A stretch of DNA of 64,000 nucleotides from Rhodanobacteraceae bacterium (GCA_016713135.1 JADJPR010000022.1:388202-452201); one strand, 5' to 3'. Shown: positions 19,969 through 29,667, counted from the first letter of the stretch. The notes: a model not told the origin generated them from the letters alone. Numbers and translations are program-made.

Positions 19969-21360
19969 TCAGCGGCGGAATCCCGGCGGCATGCCGCCGC
20001 CCATGCCACCCATCCCACCCATGCCGCCCTTCAATGCGCGCAGCATGCCCTTGATGCCGCCACCGGAGAGCTTCTTCATCATCTTCTCCATCATCATGTG
20101 CTGCTTGAGCAGCTTGTTGATGTCGGAGGGATGGGTTCCGGAACCGCGCGCCACGCGCGCCTTGCGCGAACCGTTGAGCAGATCCGGATAGCGCCGTTCC
20201 TTGGGGGTCATCGAATTGATGATCGCCACCATCTTGCGCAGTTCCTTGTCGCCCATCGCACCCATCGCGTTGACGTCGCCCACTTTCGGCATGCCGGGCA
20301 GTTTGTCCATCAGCGATGCCATGCCGCCCATGTTCTGCATCTGCAGCAACTGCTCGCGCATGTCGTTCAGATCGAACTTCTTGCCGCTGACCACCTTCGC
20401 GGCCAGCTTTTCCATCTTGTCCTGGTCGGCCTTGCGGGTGACGTCCTCGATCAGCGACAGCACATCGCCCATGCCGAGGATGCGGCTGGCCACGCGATCG
20501 GGATAGAAAGGCTCCAGTGCGTCGAGCTTCTCGCCGGCGCCGAGGAACTTGATCGGGCGCCCGGTCAGGTAGCGCACCGACAGCGCCGCACCGCCGCGGG
20601 CGTCACCGTCGGTCTTGGTCAGGATCACGCCGGTCAGCGGCAGCGCCTCGGCGAAGGCCTTGGCGGTGTTCGCCGCGTCCTGGCCGGTCATGCTGTCGAC
20701 CACGAACAGGGTCTCGATCGGATTCAGCGCCTTATGCAGCTCGGCGACCTCGGCCATCATCGCCTGGTCGATGGCCAGGCGGCCGGCGGTGTCGACGATC
20801 AGCACGTCGATCAACTGGCGCCGCGCGGCCTCGATCGCTGCACGCGCGATGTCCAGCGGCTTCTGCTCCGGCGTGCTCGGGAAGAACTCGGCACCCACCT
20901 GCCCCGCGACCGTCTTCAGCTGCTCGATCGCCGCCGGGCGGTAGACGTCGCAGCTCACCACCATGACCCGCTTCTTGCGCCGCTCCTGCAGCAGTTTTGC
21001 CAGCTTGCCGCTGGTGGTGGTCTTGCCCGATCCCTGCAGGCCGGCCATCAGCACCACCGCCGGCGCCGGGCAGTTCAGGCTCAGCTCCTCGTTGCGCGCG
21101 CCCATGACCGCCACGAGTTCATCGTGAACGATCTTCACCAGGGTCTGGCCTGGGGTCAGGCTCTGCAGCACTTCCTGCCCGATCGCGCGGCCCTTGACTC
21201 GCTCAATCAGCGCCTGCACCACCGGCAGCGCCACATCCGCCTCCAGCAGCGCAATGCGCACCTCGCGCAGCGCCTCGCGAATGTTCTCCTCGGACAACCG
21301 GCCGCGCCCGCGCAGGCGGTTGACGGTCTCGGTCAGGCGTTTTTGCAGGTTCTCGAACAT
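19969..21360 (-). CDS. ffh: signal recognition particle protein Ffh
   Basis: A 463-residue SRP54 GTPase: N domain (MFENLQKRLTETVNRLRGRG), G1 GLQGSGKTTTSGKLA near residue 108, DVYRPAAIEQLK, DTAGR, TKTDGDARGGAALS and GAGEKLDALEPF. A methionine-rich M domain follows, with a glycine-methionine tail (GGMGGMGGMGGG). It binds 4.5S RNA and signal sequences of nascent inner-membrane proteins and docks with FtsY. Confidence 0.98.
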   Translation of the reverse strand: MFENLQKRLTETVNRLRGRGRLSEENIREALREVRIALLEADVALPVVQALIERVKGRAIGQEVLQSLTPGQTLVKIVHDELVAVMGARNEELSLNCPAPAVVLMAGLQGSGKTTTSGKLAKLLQERRKKRVMVVSCDVYRPAAIEQLKTVAGQVGAEFFPSTPEQKPLDIARAAIEAARRQLIDVLIVDTAGRLAIDQAMMAEVAELHKALNPIETLFVVDSMTGQDAANTAKAFAEALPLTGVILTKTDGDARGGAALSVRYLTGRPIKFLGAGEKLDALEPFYPDRVASRILGMGDVLSLIEDVTRKADQDKMEKLAAKVVSGKKFDLNDMREQLLQMQNMGGMASLMDKLPGMPKVGDVNAMGAMGDKELRKMVAIINSMTPKERRYPDLLNGSRKARVARGSGTHPSDINKLLKQHMMMEKMMKKLSGGGIKGMLRALKGGMGGMGGMGGGMPPGFRR

Positions 21361-21460
21361 GGCGGCATCTGGCAGCTGGACAACAGGGGGCGGACTCTAC
21401 GGGCTTCGGGGCGAGCCATAAAGGCGTCGCAGGTTGTGCTCGCCTCCCCGCGATGCCCGC

Positions 21461-22636
21461 TCAGACCTCGACCCGCAGCGCCGCTGCGGCCCGCCGCGCC
21501 TTCTCGCGCGCCGCGAACAAGGTCTCGCCGCGCGCGAGGGTCACGCCGAGGCGGCGGCGGCCGTGGATCTCGGGCTTGCCGAACAGGCGGATCTCGGTGT
21601 CGGGCTCGCCCAGGGCCTGCTCGACACCATGGAAGCGCGGCCCCTTGCCCTCGCCTTCGGCCAGCACCGCGACCGAGGCCGACGGGCCGCGCTGACGGAT
21701 CACCGGGATCGGCAGGCCGAGGACGGCGCGCACATGCAGCGCGAACTCGGAAAGATCCTGCGATACCAGCGTCACCAGGCCCGTGTCGTGCGGGCGCGGC
21801 GAGACCTCGCTGAACAGGACTTGCTCGCCGCGCACGAACAGTTCGACACCGAACAGGCCCCAGCCGCCGAGATTGTCGGTGATCGCCCGCGCGATCTCGT
21901 GCGCACGCTTGAGCGCCGTCGGCGACATCGGCTGCGGCTGCCAGGACTCGCGGTAGTCGCCGTCTTCCTGGTAATGGCCGATCGGCTCGCAGAAACTGGT
22001 GCCGCCGCGATGACGCACGGTCAGCAGGGTGATCTCGAAATCGAAGGGCACGAAGCCTTCGACAATTACTCGCCCGGCGCCGGCGCGCCCGCCGCTCTGC
22101 GCATAGTCCCAGGCGGGGCCGACGTCGGCCGCCTCGCGCACGGTGCTCTGCCCCTTGCCGCTGGAACTCATCAGCGGCTTGACCACGCACGGCAGACCTA
22201 CCGCGGCGATGGCTGCCTCGTACTCCTCGCGGGTGTCGCAGAAGCGGTACGGCGAGGTCGGCAGACCGAGTTCCTCGGCGGCGAGACGGCGGATGCCCTC
22301 GCGGTCCATGGTCAGCCGCGCCGCGCACGCGGTCGGAATGACGCGCAGCCCTTCCGCCTCGAGCGCCTGCAGCGTCGGCGTGTGGATCGCCTCGATTTCC
22401 GGCACTACCAAGGTCGGCTGCTCCTTGGCGATCAGCGCACGCAGGGCGTTCGGATCCAGCATCGGCAGCACATGCGAACGGTGCGCCACCTGCATCGCGG
22501 GCGCATCGGCGTAGCGGTCAGCGGCGATCACCTCGATGCCAAGCCGCTGGGCCTCGATGGCCACCTCCTTACCGAGCTCGCCGGAACCCAGCAGCAACAG
22601 TCGGATGGCGTGTTCTGAATACGGCGTGCCGATCAC
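21461..22636 (-). CDS. purT: formate-dependent phosphoribosylglycinamide formyltransferase
   Basis: A 391-residue ATP-grasp enzyme matching PurT (E. coli 392). Visible are LLLGSGELGKEVAIEAQRLG at the start, VVKPLMSSSGKGQS near residue 153, EGFVPFDFEITLLTVR near 193, and the GVELFVRG and SEVSPRPHDTG metal-binding region. It makes formyl-GAR from GAR, formate and ATP in purine synthesis. The likely start is the GTG at 22636 after a GGAGC. Confidence 0.96.
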   Translation of the reverse strand: MIGTPYSEHAIRLLLLGSGELGKEVAIEAQRLGIEVIAADRYADAPAMQVAHRSHVLPMLDPNALRALIAKEQPTLVVPEIEAIHTPTLQALEAEGLRVIPTACAARLTMDREGIRRLAAEELGLPTSPYRFCDTREEYEAAIAAVGLPCVVKPLMSSSGKGQSTVREAADVGPAWDYAQSGGRAGAGRVIVEGFVPFDFEITLLTVRHRGGTSFCEPIGHYQEDGDYRESWQPQPMSPTALKRAHEIARAITDNLGGWGLFGVELFVRGEQVLFSEVSPRPHDTGLVTLVSQDLSEFALHVRAVLGLPIPVIRQRGPSASVAVLAEGEGKGPRFHGVEQALGEPDTEIRLFGKPEIHGRRRLGVTLARGETLFAAREKARRAAAALRVEV

Positions 22637-22787
22637 GGGAGCGCTCCGGAAGAAGATCGCCGGATTCTATCGCCTGGGGGGCAATCAGGGCCCTGCGGCG
22701 GGCAGAAGTACCAAAGCGGTACGCAACATCGGTCCGGGAGCTGGCCGGCTTTGGCACAATATGGGTCCCGTCCCACCCCGGTGTCCG

Positions 22788-24227
22788 ATGCGCCCGTCCT
22801 GGTTGTTGTTGTTGATCGCCCTGTGGGCGTCCGTGTCCAACCCGGCTCTCGCGGCGAATGCGCTGGCCCAGACCTGGCGCGCGGTGCTGTTCGACGGACG
22901 CAAGGTCGGCTGGTCGCTGACCGAGCGTGAGACCCTTGCAGACGGTTCCGTGCGCAGCGCGGAGGTCATGGACCTCCAGATCCAACGCGAAGGCGTCAGC
23001 ATCGCGATGCGTTCGCTGGAGGAAACGATCGAGAGCATCAACGGCGAGCCGCTGTCCTTCCGCGCCGAAATCCGCACCGCCGGCCAGGAACTGCGCTACA
23101 ACGGCAAGCCGGTAAAGGGTCGCACATTCCAAGTGAAAATCGAGGGCGCCGGCGACACCCGCACGCAGACGCTCGAACTGCCCGCGCACGCGCTGTTCTT
23201 CGAAGGCCAGCGCCAGGCGCTGCTGGCCGGCGTGCGCGGCGAGAAGTCGCTGATCGCGATCGACGCATTTGTCCCCAGCCAGCTGGCGGTGGTGCCGATC
23301 GAGACCAGCTTCAAGCGCCGCCGGCGCGTCGAACTGATGCGCGACGAGGCTGAATTGATCGAGGTCGAGCAGTTGGTGCGCTACCCAGACGGCCCGATGG
23401 AGGTGTCCGCTTTCGTCGACGACAATTTCGACGCACGCCGCATCCGCATGGACCTGGCCGGCATGCAGGTGGAATTGCTGTCCTGCGACGAGGCCTGCGC
23501 ACACGCACCAAACCAGCCGATCGATTTCCTCGACCGGCTGGTGATCGATTCACCGCGCGCCTTGACCCGGCAAGAACTGGCGGGTCCGCTGCGCCTGTCG
23601 ATCCAGATCAAGGGCACCGACATCGCACCCGCCAGAACCGGGCACCAGCGAGTGGCTGGCGGTAACGCCGGGCGCTACGAGCTGACCATCGATCCCGGCA
23701 AGCCCGACGAGGATGGCGAAGTTCTGGAACTGTATCGCGAGCCCTCCGCGTGGGTTCAGTCGGACAGCGTGCTGCTGCAGGACCTTGCACGGCGAGCCAC
23801 CGATGGTGCCGGCGATGACCTCGAACGCATGCGCAAGGCTGAGGCCTTCGTGCGCGAGTACATCTTCGGCAAGACCTTGTCGGTTGGCTACGCCTCGGCG
23901 CTGGAAGTGGCGACCACGCGACAGGGCGATTGCACCGAACATGCGCTGTTGCTGGCCGCCATCGCGCGTGCTTCGGGCATTCCTGCGCGCGTAGCCACCG
24001 GGCTGGCCTATGTACCGGGCTTCGGCGACCGCAGCCATGTGTTCGTGCCGCATGCCTGGACCGAGGCTCACATCGATGGCCGCTGGCAAGGGTTCGACGC
24101 AGCGCTGAACGGCTTTGATTCCGGACATATTGCGCTGGCAGTAGGCGACGGAGACCCGGTGCGCTACTTCGCCGGCGTGGCGCTGCTCGGGCGGCTGCAG
24201 ATCATCGGCGTTGGCGAGGCCGAATGA
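22788..24227 (+). CDS. exported transglutaminase-like protein
   Basis: The ATG at 22788 begins a signal peptide (MRPSWLLLLIALWASVSNP). About 250 residues of beta-rich sequence of no family known to me follow. From residue 365 there is a transglutaminase core with the cysteine in RQGDCTEHALLL, the histidine in VPHAWTEAHI and the aspartate in GFDAAL. Bacterial proteins of this type are periplasmic or outer-membrane-associated proteases or ligases. The stop overlaps the next start (ATGATG), so it is the first gene of a three-gene operon. Confidence 0.8.
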   Translation: MRPSWLLLLIALWASVSNPALAANALAQTWRAVLFDGRKVGWSLTERETLADGSVRSAEVMDLQIQREGVSIAMRSLEETIESINGEPLSFRAEIRTAGQELRYNGKPVKGRTFQVKIEGAGDTRTQTLELPAHALFFEGQRQALLAGVRGEKSLIAIDAFVPSQLAVVPIETSFKRRRRVELMRDEAELIEVEQLVRYPDGPMEVSAFVDDNFDARRIRMDLAGMQVELLSCDEACAHAPNQPIDFLDRLVIDSPRALTRQELAGPLRLSIQIKGTDIAPARTGHQRVAGGNAGRYELTIDPGKPDEDGEVLELYREPSAWVQSDSVLLQDLARRATDGAGDDLERMRKAEAFVREYIFGKTLSVGYASALEVATTRQGDCTEHALLLAAIARASGIPARVATGLAYVPGFGDRSHVFVPHAWTEAHIDGRWQGFDAALNGFDSGHIALAVGDGDPVRYFAGVALLGRLQIIGVGEAE

Positions 24228-25174
24228 TGCGCGTCTGGTGGCTATGGCTGGCATCGATCTGCCTGCCCGTCCTTGCGGCCACGCCGCCGGCGCCGCGCCC
24301 GATATCGCGCCCCGGCATCGCCGGCATCGTCACCGATCCGGCGCTTGGCGAACTGAGCGGTCTGGCGCCCTCGCGGCGCAAGGCGGAGCGCTACTGGGCA
24401 ATCAACGATGGCGGCAATGGCAATCATCTCCTGCTGATCGACACCCGCGGCCGGGTGCAGCGCAAGCTGACCCTGGCCGGGGTGAAGAACATCGATTGGG
24501 AGGACCTTGCGAGCTTCCGCTGGAAGGGCGAATCCTGGCTGCTGATTGCCGACACCGGCGACAATTCCGGACTGCGCAAGTACGTGTCGCTGTGGTTGCT
24601 GCGCGAACCGGACCCGGAAGGCAGCGAGACCACGGCTAGCCCCTCGCGCGAAATACGCTTGCGCTACCCCGATGAGCCGCATGATGTCGAGTCGATGACC
24701 GTGGATGGCGCAAACGGCACGGTGTATCTGCTCAGCAAGCGCACGGTACCGCCGACGCTCTACTCGCTGCCGCTCGACGCTGCCGAACATGCCGGCGTGA
24801 GGACGGCGACGCTGGTGGCGAAGCTCGACGGGATCCCGCAGCCCACCGAGCGCGAGATTGCGCGCGATGGATCGCTCAGCCGCTTCCGCTCGCAGGCCAC
24901 CGCCCTGGAGCTGGATTGCAGCGGTCAGGGGCTGCTGGTGCTGACCTACGACGCGGTCTACCGCTTCCGCCGGGACGCTGGCCAGGACTGGAGCGTTGCG
25001 CTGCCAGGTCAAGAGCCGGCGCGCTCATCGATCACCTTGCTGCCCCAGGCAGAGGCGATGGCGCTCGACGACCAGTGCCACGAGCTGCTGATCGGCAGCG
25101 AGAAAGCACCGGTGCCGCTGCTGCGCTTCCGCTATCGCCCGCTGCCGCAGCCGGCGGTTGGCGACGGCGACTGA
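24224..25174 (+). CDS. exported protein, beta-propeller-like
   Basis: A 316-residue protein with a signal peptide (VWWLWLASICLPVLA) and repeated short blocks such as GELSGLAPSRR, YWAINDGGNG, LLIADTGDNSG and EAMALDDQC. These suggest an SdiA/phytase-like propeller fold, but I cannot name a family. It overlaps the genes on both sides by one to four bases and is likely co-translated with them. Confidence 0.65.
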   Translation: MMRVWWLWLASICLPVLAATPPAPRPISRPGIAGIVTDPALGELSGLAPSRRKAERYWAINDGGNGNHLLLIDTRGRVQRKLTLAGVKNIDWEDLASFRWKGESWLLIADTGDNSGLRKYVSLWLLREPDPEGSETTASPSREIRLRYPDEPHDVESMTVDGANGTVYLLSKRTVPPTLYSLPLDAAEHAGVRTATLVAKLDGIPQPTEREIARDGSLSRFRSQATALELDCSGQGLLVLTYDAVYRFRRDAGQDWSVALPGQEPARSSITLLPQAEAMALDDQCHELLIGSEKAPVPLLRFRYRPLPQPAVGDGD

Positions 25175-25881
25175 TGCAACCGATGCGCCGCCCAGACGCC
25201 GCCCGGACCCGAGCCTGGCCGCCACTCCTGCTGCAGCGGCTGCGCACTGGCCAGTGGCGCCTGCCGCACACGCGCACCCGAGGCTGCGGTTGGCCTCGCC
25301 TGCGGCGCATGCTGGCCGAGTTGTCGCCGGATCTGCAGCATGCCGTGCGCGCGTCGGCGGAGGGGGCGATTTGCACCATTCCCTGCGATCCCTCCCAGCC
25401 TTGGCGCGGGGCAGCCACCAGCCGTGGACTGCCGCTGCAGGGCCAAGCGCCGCTGCTCGCCCGCGTTGCACGCGACCGCTTCGGGCGCAACCACTGGCTG
25501 CAGCCGGTCGCCGCCAGCGCGCTTACCCGGCTGGCCTGCGCCGCGCGCACCGCGGGCGTCAACCTGGAAGTCGTATCAAGCTTCCGCAGCGAGCGCGACC
25601 AGTCACGCATCGTGGCGCGCAAGCTGGCGCAGGGACAGGACATCGCGCAGATCCTCGCGGTCAACGCCCCGCCCGGTTACAGCGAACACCACACTGGCTG
25701 CGCGGTGGACTTTGCGGTCCCCGGAGCACCGCTGCTGACCGAAGCCTTCGAAGACACCGCCGCCTTCACTTGGCTCTCGTCAAATGCCGCGCGATTCGGA
25801 TATCGCATGTCCTATCCACGCGCCAATCCCCAGGGCTTTGTGTACGAGCCTTGGCATTGGTGCTTCAGCCCGATCCCGTGA
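25174..25881 (+). CDS. D-alanyl-D-alanine carboxypeptidase, M15/VanY family
   Basis: A 235-residue protein whose C-terminal half is an M15B peptidase. It has SSFRSERDQ near residue 133, the zinc ligands in SEHHTGCAVDFAV near 170, and FVYEPWHWCF at the end. These enzymes trim the terminal D-alanine of peptidoglycan stems. No clear signal peptide is seen after the arginine-rich start. The start ATG overlaps the preceding stop. Together the operon suggests a cell-envelope role. Confidence 0.85.
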   Translation: MQPMRRPDAARTRAWPPLLLQRLRTGQWRLPHTRTRGCGWPRLRRMLAELSPDLQHAVRASAEGAICTIPCDPSQPWRGAATSRGLPLQGQAPLLARVARDRFGRNHWLQPVAASALTRLACAARTAGVNLEVVSSFRSERDQSRIVARKLAQGQDIAQILAVNAPPGYSEHHTGCAVDFAVPGAPLLTEAFEDTAAFTWLSSNAARFGYRMSYPRANPQGFVYEPWHWCFSPIP

Positions 25882-25899
25882 CAAGTCCGACTGCGGCTT

Positions 25900-25958
25900 G
25901 AGTAAGCATCGCCCGGCAAACCCGGGGCTTTATACGTGTGGGCCGCCAAAGCGGCCCC
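25900..25958. repeat. partial copy of the hairpin-ended element
   Basis: GAGTAAGCATCGCCCGGCAAACCCGGGGCTTT and a second hairpin (GGCCGCCAAAGCGGCC) resemble the left end of the 245-bp element at 36688 and 44535. The remainder is absent. Confidence 0.5.
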
Positions 25959-26321
25959 TGATTGGCGTCGAACCTCAGTGTCTCAGTCCCTGGGATACGT
26001 ATCTGGGCGGCGAGATCAACGGCGCCAAGGCCGGCCGCGGATCGCCGAACAAGCAGGCCTTCCTGATCGCCGTGCAGACCGACAAGACGATGGAGCAGGT
26101 GCAGTACGCGGTCGCCGAACCCGTCCCCACTTTCGACAAGGACACGGGCCGAATGGGCTGAACGGCGCTCGCTACCTAGCCGAAGCGACTTGGCGCTTCA
26201 ACCGGCGCTTCGACCTGAAGGAACTTGTTCCACGGCTGGCCACGGCAATGGTGGTAAGCGGACCGCACTCGGAGCAGACGCTTCGCAAGGCGAGCAACTA
26301 TGCGCACTGAGGTTCGACGCT
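25959..26321 (+). mobile_element. degraded IS1595/ISXO2-like element
   Basis: Inverted ends of about 16 bp (gcgtcgaacctcagtg) lie at 25964-25980 and 26305-26321. Between them are two transposase fragments. DTYLGGEINGAKAGRGSPNKQAF resembles the ISXO2 transposase domain, and RYLAEATWRFNRRFDLKELVPRL resembles its C-terminus. The middle is deleted. The same ends bound the MITEs at 54456 and 54825. Confidence 0.75.
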
Positions 26322-26325
26322 ATAA

Positions 26326-26564
26326 CTAGTGCGGTATCCCGTAATTACCTTGAATTATTTCCGCGCCTTTTGCGCCGATGCGGCGTTGCTCGTCGTCGCC
26401 ATAGCCCTGCCATGACCTCCGGTTCCGGCCCGCAACCAGTTGCGGGCGTTCAAGCCGGCGCGCGGCATGCCGCGCAAGCCGCCGGCTTTCACCCTCCTCT
26501 CGCCTTGCCTCGCCGCAAAATTCATCGGAAATTTCTTCAACTTAATTACGGAACACCACACTAG
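26326..26564. mobile_element. MITE-like element, copy 2 (239 bp)
   Basis: It has the same ends and flanking CTAG as copy 1 at 9154-9317, with about 77 extra bases in the middle. These carry hairpins of their own (CCGCAACCAGTTGCGG). It has cut an attC site whose remainder follows at 26565. Confidence 0.75.
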
Positions 26565-26582
26565 GTGAATGCATAGTTAGGC
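26565..26582 (-). other. attC remnant (outer arm only)
   Basis: GAATGCATAGTTAGGC is the outer arm of an attC. The rest has been lost at the MITE boundary. Confidence 0.7.
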
Positions 26583-27167
26583 GTCAACACGACGAGTACA
26601 AAGCACGCTCCCCCTCATGGGATCAGTGTATTGAATTCTATTGTCCTCAAACAGCCGTTCCAACTCTTGATATCCATGCGCAAGCGCAAATGCGCCTTCA
26701 TCATTTGTAACAGGAAGGACCCAATAGATGTGCACATGATGCTCCCGCGGGCGAACAATTTCCAGTTTATCCCCGAATTGCCATAAGCGACAAATGAGAA
26801 CTGAACATAACGTTGACCCGGGAACCCAGGAACTGCCAATATTCAATACATGGCCTTCGCCCAAAGTGGCACCAGTCAAATGGTACCACGCAAGCATACT
26901 CAGCAATTTGACGTTCTCAGCATTATTCTCATTCGCGCAAATCAAGAATTCACATCTCTTATCTTCGGGAACACCCTTTCCTCCAATACCCGACGTAACG
27001 TACACCCATGACGCATTTACCCTGTTTGGGGCGATCTCGACTACCTGGAACTCCGGGAGTACGCTAGTTACTTGACTCTCGCTCCATGAATCGTTCCGAA
27101 GCCGAGCCCCAGAGAAGTAGCGACACAGGTGTTTGTGCAGTGCACTTTGATAGTTCGAAGTTTTCAT
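26577..27167 (-). CDS. SUFU-domain-like cassette protein
   Basis: The ATG at 27167 follows the attC half-site directly, giving 196 residues; upstream codons lie in attC sequence. The protein has WVYVTSGIGGKG, LLSMLAWYHLTGATL, LNIGSSWVPGS and HVHIYWVLPVTNDEG. This pattern resembles bacterial suppressor-of-fused (SUFU) domain proteins, which often act as immunity proteins or are of unknown role. The stop TAA lies inside the next attC remnant. It is an integron cassette gene read leftwards. Confidence 0.65.
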   Translation of the reverse strand: MKTSNYQSALHKHLCRYFSGARLRNDSWSESQVTSVLPEFQVVEIAPNRVNASWVYVTSGIGGKGVPEDKRCEFLICANENNAENVKLLSMLAWYHLTGATLGEGHVLNIGSSWVPGSTLCSVLICRLWQFGDKLEIVRPREHHVHIYWVLPVTNDEGAFALAHGYQELERLFEDNRIQYTDPMRGSVLCTRRVDA

Positions 27168-27174
27168 CTTGACG

Positions 27175-27215
27175 CCTAACGCCGCAATAGGCCGTTGCGG
27201 CACGATTGAGGTAGT
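27175..27215 (-). other. attC half-site
   Basis: CCTAACGCCGCAATAGGCCGTTGCGGCACGATTGAGG is one attC arm. The matching arm CCGCAATCGGC is missing downstream, so the site should no longer recombine. Confidence 0.7.
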
Positions 27216-27382
27216 TCTGAGAGTAAACCGAGTGATAGACGTCCAATGCAAGTTCGTCATTCTTCGGTGTCCGATCTTGTTCGGCGTGAGTCAGCGCAGG
27301 TGAAGGTGTCAGCGTTGACACTCATCACCCTAAAGTCGGGGCCGGATTCGCTCCCTGGCGCGTCGGGTGGTTCGCCCAAGAA

Positions 27383-27769
27383 TCAAAATGTCCTGGGAAG
27401 TTCAATTATCTTTATCCCATGAAAATTCAGGGAATATGTGAAGCCAGCGCGCATATCTAGTTCCAAAGCAAATGAACTGATCAAGAAATTCGTGGTGTGG
27501 GTGGTTCTATCTGCGCCACCAAAGACGGTGTAATTGCTTATTTCTACCTCGAAGCTGTGCTTCCCAGGAAGGAACTCCAGCACCTTCCCGTCATGAAGAA
27601 AATTGACTGGACTTCCATCAATCCGCGTGTATCTCAAGTTCGGCCTTTCTTGAACATAGAGAAGTACCACTTGCGCGGGATCCAGCTTCTCGCCCTAGTA
27701 CATTTTTGTGGTACCACACGAGGACAGAAAAGTGACAAGCACCAGAGCTTTGAATGAACAGTGTTGCAC
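27383..27769 (-). pseudogene. cassette lipoprotein gene with an internal stop
   Basis: From a GTG at 27769 the frame encodes a lipoprotein signal (FKALVLVTFLSSCGTT). It meets a TAG at 27697-27695 and then continues open for about 100 codons (GEKLDPAQVVLLYVQERP, LPGKHSFEVEISN). The second part is sensible protein, so a nonsense change is likely. The group IIC intron is inserted 15 bases upstream of the start. Confidence 0.55.
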
Positions 27770-27783
27770 ATCGGCCTCAATTT

Positions 27784-29664
27784 ATCGGGTAGGAGGCGGG
27801 ATTACTCCCGCCGTCCTCCCACACCACCGTACATGCGGGTCCGCATACGGCGGTTCATGGTTGACACCGGAGCCGGCGCGTTGTGGCGCGCAGCGACACC
27901 AGACCCTGACGATCAAACCAGCCGGTGGGCAGCGCGGCGTTCATGTGCTTGGACCCGCTATGCCACCACGGGCCTCGGCTGTTGTACGCCGATCGGTACG
28001 CATCTGCCTCCCTCACTCCCGAATGCATCAGTTCCCGCGCGCGCGTCGGCGCCTGCTTCCACTGCCGCCATTGCACACACCGCAGTTTGCGCCGAATCCA
28101 GCCATCCAAGTCCTGCAAGTCCCGCGTGGTCTCGCTCAGCTTGAAGTACGCCGCCCACCCGCGCAACTTGGGATTCAGCACTGCCAGCGTGCGCTCCAGC
28201 GAGCACCCCCGACCCCGCTTCACGACCTCCCGGACGGTGTCCTTCAGTCGCTCCACGCTCGCCGGCGCGATGCACAGCTTCGGCTGCCGCTGCGCCGTCA
28301 CACTGTAACCCAGGAACTTCCGCTCCCACGGACCCGCCACCGCGCTCTTCGCCACATTCACCTTCAGGCGAAGCCGCTCCTCCAGAAACCGGGTAACGCT
28401 CGCCAGCACGCGCTGCCCTGCCACCTCGGTGCGGACATAGATGTTGCAATCGTCCGCGTAGCGACAGAACGCATGCCCCCTGCGTTCCAACTCCCGGTCC
28501 AGATCCGTCAGCAGGATGTTCGAAAGCAGCGGACTCAGCGGCCCGCCCTGCGGCGTGCCCTCCGTCCGGGGTGAGACCACCCCATCCGCCATCATCCCCG
28601 CCTCCAGGTAGCGACGAATCAACCGCAGGACCCGCTTGTCCGTCACCTTCCGCGCGACGCGCTCCATCAGCAGATCGTGGTTCACCCGGTCAAAGAACTT
28701 CTCCAGGTCCAGATCCACCACCACCCGACGTCCCTCGTCCACATACCGCTTGGCCGCGAGCACCGCCTGGTGCGCGTTCCGCTCCGGACGAAACCCGTAG
28801 CTCGACGCAGAGAACGTCGCCTCGAACACCGGCGACAGCACTTGATGCAACGCTTGCTGGATCAACCGATCCGTCAGCGTCGGGATGCCGAGTGTCCGTA
28901 CGCCACCTTGCGGTTTGGCGATGTCCACTCGACGCACGGCCGCCGGGATGTAGCGCCCGGTCAGCAGCTTGGCCTTGATCGTCGGCCAGTGTTGCTGCAG
29001 GTGAGCCTTGAAGTCCGACACCTCGACCCGATCGACGCCGCCAGACCCCTTGTTCTTCATCACCCGCTTGTACGCTCGCCAAAGGTTGCCGTGTTCGCAC
29101 ACGGCCTCCATCAGCCCTTCCAACTCCGCTTTCGCCACCCCGTCAGTCGCCGATAACACCTCGACACGCGATACCCCCTCCCTCCGGATTCCGTCCAGCG
29201 CTTGGTCGTTCACGCTCCGCCTCACCAGCGGACTTCTGTCGTTCCGATGCCATCGAGTTGCCAACCGTCTACTCGCGTTCTTCCATGTTCGGCCCTTCAG
29301 CCCATCCCGGCACCTACTACGGCCTCAGCTGACTTCCCCACCGGCCTCCCGCGACCTCTCGATAGCGGTAGCTCTCACGAGCACCGGTGTGGATCTCCCC
29401 GGGTATTGCGCGCCCACATTCCCGCTTATGCCTGTCGGATCTACGCCACGGCGTTCCGTGCAAGTACTGGGCTTCAGCGAAACGTGCCGCCTTACCCCGC
29501 CGTGTCGCCTCATATCCGCTTCCTGTTCGTCAGGCCAGCAATTTGCCTCCGGCTTCCTCCAGATTCGCAGTCACCCACGACACCCTTGCCATTGGCTAAC
29601 TCTTCCCCTTGCCGGGTGAGTAGAGAACTTGCACCTCCAAGTTGACGCACCCTGCCGGGCGCAC
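27784..29664 (-). mobile_element. group IIC intron (attC-associated)
   Basis: The 5' end GTGCGCCCGGC at 29664 and the 3' end CCTACCCGAT at 27784 fit group IIC introns. Domain V is seen near 27860-27800 as GAACCGCCGTATGCGG with its ACGGTGGTGTGGG partner. The encoded maturase is intact. The 5' exon ends GCGGCGTTGGACGT, that is, directly behind the attC at 29668, as known for IIC-attC introns. Confidence 0.88.
27855..29264 (-). CDS. ltrA: group II intron reverse transcriptase/maturase
   Basis: A 469-residue intact protein. RT motifs are SYGFRPERNAHQAV, VVDLDLEKFFDRVNHD, GTPQGGPLSPLLSNI and FCRYADDCNIYV (YADD catalytic site). The maturase domain ends with LNPKLRGWAAYFKL and LRCVQWRQWK. There is no HNH endonuclease domain, as usual for class IIC. 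It splices and mobilises the intron that encodes it. Confidence 0.95.
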   Translation of the reverse strand: MATRWHRNDRSPLVRRSVNDQALDGIRREGVSRVEVLSATDGVAKAELEGLMEAVCEHGNLWRAYKRVMKNKGSGGVDRVEVSDFKAHLQQHWPTIKAKLLTGRYIPAAVRRVDIAKPQGGVRTLGIPTLTDRLIQQALHQVLSPVFEATFSASSYGFRPERNAHQAVLAAKRYVDEGRRVVVDLDLEKFFDRVNHDLLMERVARKVTDKRVLRLIRRYLEAGMMADGVVSPRTEGTPQGGPLSPLLSNILLTDLDRELERRGHAFCRYADDCNIYVRTEVAGQRVLASVTRFLEERLRLKVNVAKSAVAGPWERKFLGYSVTAQRQPKLCIAPASVERLKDTVREVVKRGRGCSLERTLAVLNPKLRGWAAYFKLSETTRDLQDLDGWIRRKLRCVQWRQWKQAPTRARELMHSGVREADAYRSAYNSRGPWWHSGSKHMNAALPTGWFDRQGLVSLRATTRRLRCQP

Positions 29665-29667
29665 ACG

